A DNA stretch of 64,000 bases from Candidatus Proruminimicrobium quisquiliarum (GCA_018433245.1 JAHDRN010000001.1:1-64000), one strand, 5' to 3'; positions 27,753 through 36,504 are shown, counted from the stretch's first letter. The notes: generated by a model not told the origin, from the letters alone. Numbers and translations are program-made.

Positions 27753-27758
27753 ATTATA
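27753..27758 (-). promoter_or_regulatory. -10 box of the alkaline phosphatase gene
   Basis: TATAAT on the minus strand, 12 nt before the ATG at 27740. No good -35 match, which would fit an activator-dependent promoter. Confidence 0.4.
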
Positions 27759-27792
27759 ACACATAATAAATGTTTTTATTATTCGTTTTTAA

Positions 27793-27821
27793 TTGCTTTT
27801 TGAAATAGGCTATGGTATAAT
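27793..27821 (+). promoter_or_regulatory. Promoter of the PHP gene, near-leaderless
   Basis: TTGCTT (27793-27798), 17-bp spacer, TATAAT (27816-27821), then only 8 nt to the ATG at 27830. Confidence 0.65.
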
Positions 27822-27829
27822 CTACCGAT

Positions 27830-28474
27830 ATGATAGACTTACATACTCATACGCTGTTTTCTGATGGGGTTTTGTTGCCGAGCGAACTTGTTTACAGGGC
27901 AAAGTTCAGAGGTTATGAGGCTATTGCTTTAACGGATCATGTTGACTACTCAAATTATGAGTTTAATATTCCTAAAATAGTTGAAGTCGCAAAAATTCTT
28001 CAGGATAATTATGACATAAAAGTTTTGCCGGGCGCGGAAATAACCTATGTTCCGCCTAAGCTGATATCTGATATCGCGGCGAAGTGTAAAAAATTGGGCG
28101 CAAAAATCATAGTTGTTCACGGTGAAACTGTCGCCGAAACCGTGCCTCCGCAAACCAATCATTACGCTTTAAAAGCCGATATTGATATTTTGGCGCATCC
28201 CGGACATATAACGGAAGAAGATGTGATACTGGCCAAAGATAACGGAGTTTATCTTGAAATTACCACGCGTCACGGACATAATGCCACAAATAAAGAAGTC
28301 GCAGGGCTTGCTTTGAAACACGGAGCCAATCTTGTGCTCAATACCGACTCTCATTTGCCGGAAGATTTGATGGATTTGGACAAAATAGAAAAGACGCTGA
28401 AAGAATCCGGTTTAAATTTTAAATATTTTGAAACAATGCAAAAAAATTCAAAAAATATAATTGATAAAAAATAA
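27830..28474 (+). CDS. PHP-domain metal-dependent phosphoesterase
   Basis: 214 residues. PHP fold with its metal ligands in HTHTLFSDG, LTDHVDY, GAEITYV, VVHGET, LAHPGHI and NTDSHL. Family members include histidinol phosphatases and nucleoside 3',5'-bisphosphatases; the short single-domain form with VVHGET is usually annotated as histidinol-phosphate phosphatase-like, but no his gene is near and the substrate stays open. The start codon lies 8 nt from a TATAAT box, so translation is probably leaderless. Confidence 0.8.
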   Translation: MIDLHTHTLFSDGVLLPSELVYRAKFRGYEAIALTDHVDYSNYEFNIPKIVEVAKILQDNYDIKVLPGAEITYVPPKLISDIAAKCKKLGAKIIVVHGETVAETVPPQTNHYALKADIDILAHPGHITEEDVILAKDNGVYLEITTRHGHNATNKEVAGLALKHGANLVLNTDSHLPEDLMDLDKIEKTLKESGLNFKYFETMQKNSKNIIDKK

Positions 28475-28484
28475 GAGGATACAA

Positions 28485-29102
28485 ATGAAAAAAAAAGAAG
28501 ATGTTATAATAAAAGTTATAAATAAAATCAAAAAAAATAAAACGGCTTTTTTTACGGCGGCAGCTTTTGTATTGGGCGTTTCATTGTTTGTTGGTTTTGT
28601 TTATTACAGACTGCAGATAATAAAAGACACGGCTTCCACTAAACTGTCCCTCGCGGTTAATTACGTTGCATCCGGAAATATGGATCAGGGACTGGGCGTT
28701 ATAGATGAGATTATCTCCAAATATTCAAATACGCCGGCTGCGTATAGAGCGATGTTGATGAAATCAAATTATTTTATTTCCCAAAATAAATATGACGAAG
28801 CAGAACAGTTATTGAAAACGGTTATTAAAAATGCCAAACCGGATACAGTAAAGCCTTTGGGTTATCCCGGGCTGATATTGGTTTACGACAATACAAATAA
28901 AATTGATAAAGCTATAGAAATTTCAAACGAATTTTTGACTAAATACAAAACAAATTATTTGGCTGCAAGCGTTACCGAAAATATGGCAAGATTATACGAA
29001 TTGTCGGGAAATGAACAGGAAGCGCAAAATATTTATAAAAAGATAACAGAGATTTATACCGGTACGGAATATTCCGAAAGGGCAAAAAGTAAAATAAAGT
29101 AA
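28485..29102 (+). CDS. Membrane-anchored TPR protein
   Basis: 205 residues. Lys-rich N-terminus, one membrane segment at about residues 20-42 (AAAFVLGVSLFVGFVYY), then helical repeats of the tetratricopeptide type (NKYDEAEQLLKTVI, KIDKAIEISNEFL, SGNEQEAQNIYKKI). The layout resembles YfgM/BamD-like envelope scaffolds. The ATG at 28485 follows AAGAGGA; an upstream TTG at 28461 inside the PHP gene is less likely. Function unknown; probably co-transcribed with the PHP and GH57 genes. Confidence 0.75.
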   Translation: MKKKEDVIIKVINKIKKNKTAFFTAAAFVLGVSLFVGFVYYRLQIIKDTASTKLSLAVNYVASGNMDQGLGVIDEIISKYSNTPAAYRAMLMKSNYFISQNKYDEAEQLLKTVIKNAKPDTVKPLGYPGLILVYDNTNKIDKAIEISNEFLTKYKTNYLAASVTENMARLYELSGNEQEAQNIYKKITEIYTGTEYSERAKSKIK

Positions 29103-29125
29103 TTTGTTTGACAGGATGTTTGTAA

Positions 29126-31315
29126 ATGAAAAAAGTATACTTGGCATTTTTATGGCACCAGCATCAGCCTATTTATAAAAACCCTCTAAATAACGTTTAT
29201 GAACTGCCGTGGGTAAGACTGCATGCGACTAAAGATTATTACGATATGGCCGCTATTTTAGAAGACTATCCTAAAATAAAATTAAATATAAATTTAGTTC
29301 CTTCGCTGCTTGTTCAGCTTGACGAATATGCGCGAGGCGAGGCAAAAGATAAATTTCTTGATTTAACTTTAAAACCTGCGTTGGAACTTTCCGAAGAAGA
29401 TAAAATATTCATACTTATGAATTTTTTTATGGCAAACTGGGAAACGATGGTTTTTCCGAATAACAGATATTATCAGCTTCTTGAAAAAAGAGGAAAACAG
29501 ACAAGCGAAACAGATATTAAAAGAATATTAAATTACTTTAAAGATAACGATATGAGAGATTTACAGGTATGGTTTAATCTTTCATGGTTTGATCCTTATT
29601 GGCGCAAAAATGACGGGTTTATAAACGAGCTTTATATAAAAGGCAGGGATTTTACGGAAGATGAAAAACGCAAACTGATAGAGAAGCAGCTGCAAATCTG
29701 CGGTATGATAGCCGCAAAACATAAAGAACTTCAGGATAAGGGGCAGATTGAAGTTTCCGTCACGCCTTTTTATCATCCGATTCTTCCTTTATTATGCGAT
29801 ACTAATAATGCTCTTGACGCAACGCCGGATATAGTATTGCCCGAAAGAAGATTTGCGCATAAAGACGATGCGCAGTGGCACGTAAATAATGCCGTTACTT
29901 ATTATGAAAATATTTTCGGAAAAAGGCCGTCCGGAATGTGGCCCTCCGAAGGCTCCGTTTCAAATGAAGTTGTTGCGCTTGCAGCCGGCAACGGAATAAA
30001 ATGGCTTGCAACGGATGAAGCGATTCTTTTCGGAAGTTATAAATCTGCTTCACAAAACAGACAGTATCTGTTCAGACCGTATACGGTTAACATAAACGGA
30101 AATATCGTAAATATGATATTCAGAGATCACGGATTGTCTGATTCTATAGGTTTTGTTTATTCAAAATGGAATTCGGACGACGCCGTAAGAGATTTTATAG
30201 ATAAAGTAAAAAATATAGGCAGTTATGTGGGAGATTCATACGAATATCCTCTCGTTTCGGTTATTCTTGACGGCGAAAACTGCTGGGAATATTATAAAAA
30301 CGACGGGTGGGATTTTTTAACGAAATTATACGGAGAACTGTCAAAGGAAGAAAGTATTGAAACGGTTAAAATAAGCGATTATTTGAACAGATTTCCTCCG
30401 AAAGATACGATAACGAATTTAAAGGCCGGTTCATGGATAAACGGGAATTTCGGAATATGGATAGGGCATAGCGAAGACAACACGGCGTGGAATTATCTCG
30501 GCAGAACAAGAGATTTTTTGCTGGATTATGAACAAAAAAATCCGTCTTTTAAAGGCAGCGAACCTGAAAAAAAAGCGTGGCAGATTTTATACGCCGCTGA
30601 AGGTTCGGACTGGAATTGGTGGTACGGAGAGGAACATTCGTCAAGCAATGACGAGATATTTGATAAGCTGTTCAGACAGCATTTAATGACCGTGTATGAA
30701 TTGTTAAATCAGAGAATTCCGGATTATTTATACAAATCAATAAAAATGTTAAGACAGTCGTTGGCAAAATTTATAATGACAAATCCTACGGCTTTGATTT
30801 CTCCGAAAATTGACGGCGAAATTTCAAATTTTTTTGAATGGAAAAACGGAGGATTGTATTCGGTAGGACATACCGGCGGATCAATGCATCAGGTTTCAAC
30901 CGTTATTAAAAATTTTATGTTCGGATTTGATTTAAATAATATTTATATAAATATTATGACTAATGTTCCGACAAATTCAAAAGATATAGAAAACTTGCAT
31001 TTTAATATTAATTTTTTGACGCCTGTAGTGAAAAAAATATCGGTTAAATTTGACATAAACAAAAATGTTGTTGAATTTGCCGTTATAAGCAACGGCGAAA
31101 AGGTTTCAATTTCTCCTGACAATATTGCCGTAAAAACTCTGATAGAAATGGCTATACCTCTGAAAATTCTTGAACTGCCGGATGATTTTAACAATATTGA
31201 ATTTACAATCAGCGTTGATAAAGATTATATGGAGATTGAAAGATGGCCTTACCAGTCTTCCGTTATAATTCCCAAGCCAAGCGAAACCTTTAATGAAACG
31301 GCGTGGATGGTTTAA
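29126..31315 (+). CDS. GH57 glycoside hydrolase (amylase/pullulanase type)
   Basis: 729 residues. GH57 catalytic core with FLWHQHQPIYK at the N-terminus, VTPFYHPILPLLCD, nucleophile region MWPSEGSVSNEVV (Glu) and acid/base region VILDGENCWEYY (Asp), then a C-terminal beta-rich domain with GSMHQV and long strands, as in amylopullulanase-like members. No signal peptide, so it should act on cytoplasmic glucan. Together with the branching enzyme at 12123 it suggests a glycogen-like store. AGGAT ribosome-binding site. Confidence 0.85.
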   Translation: MKKVYLAFLWHQHQPIYKNPLNNVYELPWVRLHATKDYYDMAAILEDYPKIKLNINLVPSLLVQLDEYARGEAKDKFLDLTLKPALELSEEDKIFILMNFFMANWETMVFPNNRYYQLLEKRGKQTSETDIKRILNYFKDNDMRDLQVWFNLSWFDPYWRKNDGFINELYIKGRDFTEDEKRKLIEKQLQICGMIAAKHKELQDKGQIEVSVTPFYHPILPLLCDTNNALDATPDIVLPERRFAHKDDAQWHVNNAVTYYENIFGKRPSGMWPSEGSVSNEVVALAAGNGIKWLATDEAILFGSYKSASQNRQYLFRPYTVNINGNIVNMIFRDHGLSDSIGFVYSKWNSDDAVRDFIDKVKNIGSYVGDSYEYPLVSVILDGENCWEYYKNDGWDFLTKLYGELSKEESIETVKISDYLNRFPPKDTITNLKAGSWINGNFGIWIGHSEDNTAWNYLGRTRDFLLDYEQKNPSFKGSEPEKKAWQILYAAEGSDWNWWYGEEHSSSNDEIFDKLFRQHLMTVYELLNQRIPDYLYKSIKMLRQSLAKFIMTNPTALISPKIDGEISNFFEWKNGGLYSVGHTGGSMHQVSTVIKNFMFGFDLNNIYINIMTNVPTNSKDIENLHFNINFLTPVVKKISVKFDINKNVVEFAVISNGEKVSISPDNIAVKTLIEMAIPLKILELPDDFNNIEFTISVDKDYMEIERWPYQSSVIIPKPSETFNETAWMV

Positions 31316-31609
31316 ATGATAACAAAAGATATAACGGTAAATGAAACGGTATTTAAAGCAGTGCAGATTGACCTGAGCGAGAGAGGGAAATTGCTTATGA
31401 TCATAGGCGCAAAAGGATACGTTATGTGCGGCTATCTTAATATTAATACCGCCCAAAAGCTCGGAGATGCCGCCTGTATGGTTACAGGAGTAAAAACGAT
31501 TGACGATGTTTTAAACGCAGATATAGTCGCGCTAACCGCCGAAGCGCAAAAACTGGGCATTGAAATGGGAATGCCTGTAAAAGACGTTCTTAAAAAGCTT
31601 TCAAATTAA
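31316..31609 (+). CDS. DUF1805 (YunC-like) protein
   Basis: 97 residues. Begins directly after the GH57 stop codon. The blocks LLMIIGAKGYVMCGYLN and KLGDAACMVTGVKTIDD are typical of DUF1805/YunC, a small family of unknown function that binds no known cofactor. Its stop codon overlaps the stop of the convergent TMTC-like gene by 3 bases. Confidence 0.8.
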   Translation: MITKDITVNETVFKAVQIDLSERGKLLMIIGAKGYVMCGYLNINTAQKLGDAACMVTGVKTIDDVLNADIVALTAEAQKLGIEMGMPVKDVLKKLSN

Positions 31610-33378
31610 CTTCCGGCCTTTTTTAATACATCAATAGCTATTTTGTTGGCAGGTTCAAATTTTAAAATTTCATTGACATACTTTACCGCATTATTTTTGT
31701 CATTGAAATCTGCATATAATAAGGCTAAGTTCTCAAGATATTCAATATTGCCTTTATCACTTTTTAATAAATTTAAAAGAATTTCAATGGCTTTTTTATA
31801 CTCTCCGGTTACTGCGTAAAATTTTGCCAACATCTTAAATGAATTTGTATTATAAGGCGATAATTCTAATGATTTTTCTGCAAATTCAACAGACTTTTTA
31901 AAATCCATTTTATGCAGATAAATATTGCTTAGATTTATGTAGTATTGATGCAAAATGTAATTTTCATGATTGGTTTTAAGCGCTTCTAAGAATATTGTTT
32001 CGGCTTCATCATATTTTTTTTCAAGGAATAAAATATTACATAAAGTCGGAATATAATTGTAATATTTGTATTTCATTGCTTCATAAATCAAGTCTTTTGC
32101 CTTTTGATACTTTTCTTGCGCTATTAATACTTTTGCAAGTCCGTGTAGATTTTCAGGATAATTAGGAGCATCCGTGTATGCGTTTGTCCAAAATGATTCG
32201 GCATTTTTATATCTGTTTGAATAAATATTGGCAGTTAAAGAAAAAACAACAAACAACGAAATAAATAAAAAAAATAAATATTTTTTTGCAAAAGGATACT
32301 TTATTATTATTTTACCGGTTAATTCGGATAAAAGTATAACTACGGCGACGGCAGGAATAACAAATCTGTGAAATAGCAATAAGTAATCCGGTATAAAAAA
32401 TGTAGGCAGTAAAGATAATATAAACCATGTTCCGCTAAATAATATAACTTTTCTATTAATAAATCGGGTAAACCAAACAATCATAATTAGAAGTAATAAA
32501 ACAATGTTAACTGTTAATAATTTCGGCGTTAATTGGATTTTATATAACATAACAGGTATATAATCCGGGATTATGAATTTAGTTGTGTAAGTTAACAGCC
32601 CCGTTATGATGACGCCTGCAGATTCTTTAAAGTTTGTCAGATAAGATGATAATTCCACGGTTGTTATTGAAATTGTTCTCAAAATAAAATAAACAGCCAG
32701 CATGGGCAATAATATTGAAGATATTTTAAATAATTGTTGTTTTGATATTTTATAATTAAAACAGTATAGAGTAAGCGGAAATATCGGCAATAAAACAAGG
32801 GCAGTTTCTTTTGTAAAGATTGATAATATAAAGAAAAATATAAAAAAGAATAAATCTTTTTTTTTGTTTGTTTCAATAAATTTGAGAAAAGACGTTAAAG
32901 TTAATGTGAAAAAAATGACCAACAGGGTGTCGTTTCTTGCCGGTATCCATGCAGGACACGACATAAGTATGGGATGAACCGCTAATAATAAACAAATAAA
33001 TTTGGCTGCGGAAGTATTAAATCTTAATTGTGCCACTAACAAAAATATACAGAAGATACTCAATATAAAATATATTATGTTTGCAGTATGAGAAACTTTT
33101 AAATTGTAACCGAATAATATTGCTTCCGCCGCAAAAGAGATGCTTAAAACAGGTCTGTAATAGGGGAATTCTTTTGAATAATAACAGGACTCCGTAAAAA
33201 AATTAGGTATATTTTGAATTTTTGAAATGTATGTTATATTGTTTTGAACAAGATAGTCGTCATCTAAATTTGTAAGCTGGAAATTAATATTGTGTCCGTA
33301 AACGGTAAAGACAACACCCGTTAAAATTATAAAAAAAAATAAATTTGATTTGAAAAACTTATAGATTTTAGACAACAT
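31606..33378 (-). CDS. TMTC-like GT-C membrane protein with TPR repeats
   Basis: 590 residues. About ten hydrophobic segments occupy the first ~375 residues; the rest is a row of TPR repeats (for example NYPENLHGLAKVLIAQEKY, KSVEFAEKSLELSPYN, YKKAIEILLNLLKS). The first loop carries LDDDYLVQ and YYRPVLSISFA, and a later loop HPILMSCPAWIPARNDTL; this arrangement matches TMTC/PMT-type GT-C mannosyltransferases, in which the acidic residues are catalytic. A protein or glycan glycosyltransferase using a lipid-linked sugar is likely. The start codon lies 10 nt after the tmRNA 3' end and has no Shine-Dalgarno sequence. Confidence 0.75.
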   Translation of the reverse strand: MLSKIYKFFKSNLFFFIILTGVVFTVYGHNINFQLTNLDDDYLVQNNITYISKIQNIPNFFTESCYYSKEFPYYRPVLSISFAAEAILFGYNLKVSHTANIIYFILSIFCIFLLVAQLRFNTSAAKFICLLLAVHPILMSCPAWIPARNDTLLVIFFTLTLTSFLKFIETNKKKDLFFFIFFFILSIFTKETALVLLPIFPLTLYCFNYKISKQQLFKISSILLPMLAVYFILRTISITTVELSSYLTNFKESAGVIITGLLTYTTKFIIPDYIPVMLYKIQLTPKLLTVNIVLLLLIMIVWFTRFINRKVILFSGTWFILSLLPTFFIPDYLLLFHRFVIPAVAVVILLSELTGKIIIKYPFAKKYLFFLFISLFVVFSLTANIYSNRYKNAESFWTNAYTDAPNYPENLHGLAKVLIAQEKYQKAKDLIYEAMKYKYYNYIPTLCNILFLEKKYDEAETIFLEALKTNHENYILHQYYINLSNIYLHKMDFKKSVEFAEKSLELSPYNTNSFKMLAKFYAVTGEYKKAIEILLNLLKSDKGNIEYLENLALLYADFNDKNNAVKYVNEILKFEPANKIAIDVLKKAGS

Positions 33379-33388
33379 ATTTTTAAAG

Positions 33389-33779
33389 TGGAGGTGGCGG
33401 GAATTGAACCCGCGTCCGAAAATGTTTCAGTAAGACCGCTACAAGCTTAGCCTGGAATTTTTTTCTCGTTTATGAGACCATCTCCAGACGTGAATATCCC
33501 ATAAACCAGCACCGTTAAAATTTTGCATTAGCCTGACGGTACAAGCCGGTTAACGCTAACCTACTCTTGTCGTTTTATCCCGCCAGTAGGTGTCACGGGT
33601 AAAACGTAGCTGACTTAAGCAGCTATTGGCATTGCGCCAAAACCCATAAAGGGTTTGAGCATGCCGTTAGGAACGATTTGTTTGTCGTTTCTATTTTAGC
33701 CGATTTTTAACCGAGCCATCGGCCAACTCGGGCTTGCTGTCTTTACCTCTTCCATTCCCGTCGAACCCAATTCACCCCC
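33389..33779 (-). ncRNA. ssrA: Transfer-messenger RNA
   Basis: Rescues stalled ribosomes and tags the unfinished protein. The 5' end GGGGGTGAATTGGGTTCGAC and the 3' T-arm/acceptor (ACGCGGGTTCAATTCCCGC) are diagnostic. The acceptor pairs GGGGGTG with CACCTCC and keeps the G3-U pair needed by alanyl-tRNA synthetase; the discriminator A is at 33389 and CCA is not encoded. Pseudoknot 1 is visible (CCGAG/CTCGG and GCCGAT/ATCGGC). The tag frame ends ...AMPIAA, stop at 33615-33617 in the loop of a 6-bp hairpin (TAGCTG/CAGCTA), as in other tmRNAs. Counting from the AAC GAC codons after pseudoknot 1, the tag would be 24-25 residues, about twice normal. Confidence 0.95.
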
Positions 33780-33802
33780 GAAAAAAAACAGATAAAGCAC
33801 AA

Positions 33803-34255
33803 TTATCTTTTGCTTTTAAAGAACTCCTTTATTATTGTAGCACACTCTTCTTCCAAAAGTCCACCGTAGACTTCTATTTTATGGTTTAATTTCTTTTCTG
33901 AAACGATATTGAAAACGCTTCCGCAGGCTCCTGCTTTGGCATCGTATGCTCCGAACACTATTCTGTTTACTCTGGCCCATATTAAAGCTCCGGCGCACAT
34001 TGCGCAGGGTTCAATTGTCACATAAATCGTACAGCCGTTTAAACGGTAATTTTTTAATTTTTTGCATGCTTTTCTTATCGCAATGATTTCGGCATGCGCT
34101 GTGGTATCGGAAGATTTGACGCTTTTATTGTATCCTTTTGATATTATCTTGCCGTCTTTTACAATCAAAGCGCCGACAGGAACTTCTTGTGACAGGAAAG
34201 CTTTCTGCGCGCATTTAAGCGCTTCCTGCATAAAAAAAGCGTCGTTTTTATTCAT
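33803..34255 (-). CDS. tadA: tRNA-specific adenosine deaminase
   Basis: 150 residues. Converts A34 to inosine in tRNA-Arg(ACG). Zinc site: HAEI (His and catalytic Glu) and PCAMCAGA (two Cys), with ARVNRIVFGAYDAKAGACGS following. Length and motifs fit TadA rather than guanine or cytosine deaminases. Overlaps the thioesterase gene by 8 bases; the tmRNA gene follows 23 nt downstream on the same strand. Confidence 0.93.
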   Translation of the reverse strand: MNKNDAFFMQEALKCAQKAFLSQEVPVGALIVKDGKIISKGYNKSVKSSDTTAHAEIIAIRKACKKLKNYRLNGCTIYVTIEPCAMCAGALIWARVNRIVFGAYDAKAGACGSVFNIVSEKKLNHKIEVYGGLLEEECATIIKEFFKSKR

Positions 34256-34652
34256 TGGCGTTAATATATTTTTCCAAAAGAGTTTTTAAATCCTGAGGTA
34301 TTCTTATGGGTTTAAAAGATCTGTTTACCAAAGGATGTTTGGTTTTTCCGTCGGCAATCAATTTGTCAGCGCATTTTATTTTATACGCAAATACAACGCT
34401 TGCGTTTTTTAATTCAGAAATAGATGTTTCAATCGTCAGCAAATCGTCATATTTAGCAGGTGAAAAGTAGTTGCATTCCGCATGCATAACGGGAAAAAAC
34501 AAACCTAGTTCTTCCATCTGTCTGTACGTAAAGCCGGCTTCTCTCATGAATTCGCTTCTGCCTCTTTCAAAAAAAACCAGATAATTTGCGTAATATACAG
34601 TGCCCATTTGGTCTGTGTCTCTGTACGAAACTCTTAAGTTGAATTTATTCAT
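34248..34652 (-). CDS. YbgC-type acyl-CoA thioesterase (4HBT fold)
   Basis: 134 residues, hot-dog fold. Seen: YRDTDQMGTVYYANYLVFFERGR (key blocks DTDQMGTVYY and FERGR), the family signature with the catalytic Asp. Hydrolyses acyl-CoA or acyl-ACP; in proteobacteria YbgC sits with tol-pal, here it is inside the def-fmt-tadA set. Substrate not predictable. Confidence 0.85.
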   Translation of the reverse strand: MNKFNLRVSYRDTDQMGTVYYANYLVFFERGRSEFMREAGFTYRQMEELGLFFPVMHAECNYFSPAKYDDLLTIETSISELKNASVVFAYKIKCADKLIADGKTKHPLVNRSFKPIRIPQDLKTLLEKYINANE

Positions 34653-34661
34653 TTATTTGCC

Positions 34662-35600
34662 TCAATTAAATTTACTCCCTATATTTAAGCCTGAACCGTT
34701 TAGAAAATCACAGGCTGACATTTTTGCTTTGCTTTCCGGCTGTACTATTTTTATAAGAAGGGCGTCTTTGCCGCATTTAACTACAAAACCCATTCCTTTT
34801 TTTACAGATATAACAGAACCCGCCGGAGCATTTGAATCGTCGGCGACGAATTCGCATTCGGCTATTTTTAATATTTTGCCGGCCATTTTACCTTCTGATA
34901 TTGAAGTAAATATTCCGGGCCATAAAAACAACCCTCTGAAAAGATTTTTTATATGTTCAGCCGGTTTAGTCCAGTCTATTTTGCCGTCTTCTTTTTTAAA
35001 AGTACGGCAGAATACGGGTTGTCCTGACTGCGGTTCGGCGGCGCATTGACCTTTATCAATCATATCAATAGTGCGGTTCATTACGGATATTCCAAGAGTA
35101 ATAAGTTTATCAAACAAAGAACATGCCGTATCGTCGGCAGATATATCAAGAGAATCCTGAAGAATTATATGTCCGCTGTCTAATCCTTTATCTATAAAAA
35201 AAGACGTTACACCGGTTTTTAGTTGACCGTCAATAAGAGCCTGCTGCACCGGAGAAGCTCCTCTGTATTGCGGCAAAAGAGAAAAATGTACGTTGAAACA
35301 TCCGAATTTAGGCAGAGTAAATACTTTTTCGGGAATAATCTTTCCGAAAGAAACAACTACGCCGATATCCGTATTATAACTTTTTATTTTTTCAATAATT
35401 TCATCCGTAAATTTTTCAATCTGTATGCAGGGTATATTATTTTCAACTGCGAAAACTTTGACGGCCGGCATTTTAAGACGCTGTCCTCTTGACGCCGGTT
35501 TGTCCGGCATTGTGACAACGGCTGAAATTTTATGATGTTTGTCAATATTTTCAAGAAATGTTTTTGAAATATCGGCGGTTCCGAAAAATATTATATTCAC
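34662..35600 (-). CDS. fmt: Methionyl-tRNA formyltransferase
   Basis: 312 residues. Formylates initiator Met-tRNA with 10-formyl-tetrahydrofolate. Seen: IIFFGTADISKTFLENI start, the catalytic N-terminal fold with SFGKIIPEKVF, FNVHFSLLPQYRGASPVQQALIDG (key residues NxH and SLLPxYRG) and ITSFFID-like VTSFFIDKGLDSGHI, then a C-terminal OB domain. Overlaps def by 4 bases, the usual def-fmt pair. Confidence 0.95.
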   Translation of the reverse strand: MNIIFFGTADISKTFLENIDKHHKISAVVTMPDKPASRGQRLKMPAVKVFAVENNIPCIQIEKFTDEIIEKIKSYNTDIGVVVSFGKIIPEKVFTLPKFGCFNVHFSLLPQYRGASPVQQALIDGQLKTGVTSFFIDKGLDSGHIILQDSLDISADDTACSLFDKLITLGISVMNRTIDMIDKGQCAAEPQSGQPVFCRTFKKEDGKIDWTKPAEHIKNLFRGLFLWPGIFTSISEGKMAGKILKIAECEFVADDSNAPAGSVISVKKGMGFVVKCGKDALLIKIVQPESKAKMSACDFLNGSGLNIGSKFN

Positions 35601-36106
35601 CAGTCGCCGCCTTTTTTTCTTCTCTTTATTTCCTTTTCAACAAGTTTTCTCTTCCAAGGCTGAAGATAATCTATAAAAAGTTTTCCGTTTAAATGGTCTG
35701 TTTCATGCTGAACTGCTTTTGCCAGAAACCCTTTGGCTTCAAGCGTTTTAATTTGTTCGTTTAAACCGAGATACTGCACGGTTATTTTGTCAAATCTCGG
35801 AACATTTTCGTATATTCCCGGAAAAGACAGACATCCTTCTTCCATATTTATCTTATTCTCGCCTGATACTATAACGGGATTTATTAAAACTACAGGGTTT
35901 CTCTTTCCGTCGGGCATTACGTCTATTACGCATATTTTTAAAGGAATTCCTATCTGCGGGGCCGCAAGACCGGCTCCGTAAAAAGCATACATTGTTTCAA
36001 TCATGTCTTCTGCCAGTTGTTTAATTTCTTTTGTGATTTTTTCAACAGGTTTTGTTTTGCTTCTGAGAATCTGATCTCCGTATTTTACTATTTGAAATTT
36101 AGCCAC
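35597..36106 (-). CDS. def: Peptide deformylase, GTG start
   Basis: 169 residues. Removes the formyl group from nascent N-termini. Zinc/iron motifs: GAGLAAPQIG, EEGCLSFPG (Cys) and QHETDHLNGKLF (HExxH). I place the start at GTG 36106, preceded 6 nt upstream by AAAGAGGT; longer starts in the open frame would run into the promoter. The start gives the normal MAKFQIVKYGD N-terminus. First gene of the minus-strand operon. Confidence 0.93.
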   Translation of the reverse strand: MAKFQIVKYGDQILRSKTKPVEKITKEIKQLAEDMIETMYAFYGAGLAAPQIGIPLKICVIDVMPDGKRNPVVLINPVIVSGENKINMEEGCLSFPGIYENVPRFDKITVQYLGLNEQIKTLEAKGFLAKAVQHETDHLNGKLFIDYLQPWKRKLVEKEIKRRKKGGDW

Positions 36107-36140
36107 GCAATACCTCTTTATCATCTGAAATAATACGGAA

Positions 36141-36169
36141 ATTATATGAAACAAACGGATTAAAATCAA
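36141..36169 (-). promoter_or_regulatory. Promoter of the def operon
   Basis: Minus strand: TTGATT (36169-36164), 17-bp spacer, TATAAT (36146-36141). Its -35 lies 7 bp from the -35 of the divergent tRNA-Ala promoter. Confidence 0.7.
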
Positions 36170-36176
36170 TAGTCTA

Positions 36177-36206
36177 TTGACGATTGTTTTATAAAAATAG
36201 TATACT
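36177..36206 (+). promoter_or_regulatory. Promoter of tRNA-Ala
   Basis: TTGACG (36177-36182), 18-bp spacer, TATACT (36201-36206), 25 nt before the mature tRNA 5' end. Confidence 0.7.
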
Positions 36207-36231
36207 CTCCGCTGCAAACACTTAAAAATAC

Positions 36232-36304
<73 letters not shown>

Positions 36305-36319
36305 TTTTTTTCTTCGGTC

Positions 36320-36416
36320 TTTTCGTTTTATACTTCGTTGCCAAAACGTTCGGATACCTCGGGCTTCGCCCTTTACAGTATACGCTTACATTTTGTCGCC
36401 TCGTCTAAAACGAAAA
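36320..36416. repeat. Imperfect palindromic intergenic element, copy 1
   Basis: Outer arms TTTTCGTTTTA (36320-36330) and TAAAACGAAAA (36406-36416) pair perfectly; further in, CGGATAC (36351-36357) pairs with GTATACG (36378-36384) with one mismatch, and the tip GGGC-TTC-GCCC (36361-36371) is perfect. The 50-bp core 36348-36397 is repeated downstream. Confidence 0.8.
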
Positions 36417-36454
36417 TATAGGTTTGGAAATAGTATCTTTTATTTTTATCAAAT

Positions 36455-36504
36455 GTTCGGATACTTCGGGCTTCGCCCTTTACAGTATACGCTTACATTT
36501 TGTC
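36455..36504. repeat. Palindromic intergenic element, copy 2 (core only)
   Basis: Matches 36348-36397 at 49 of 50 positions (one C/T change). The hairpin tip and inner arms are kept, but the perfect outer arms of copy 1 are missing. Confidence 0.85.

Noticed and set aside
36348-36504. CRISPR array
   Set aside because: Only two repeat units, 50 bp long with a strong internal hairpin, and no cas genes. The layout fits an intergenic palindromic element.
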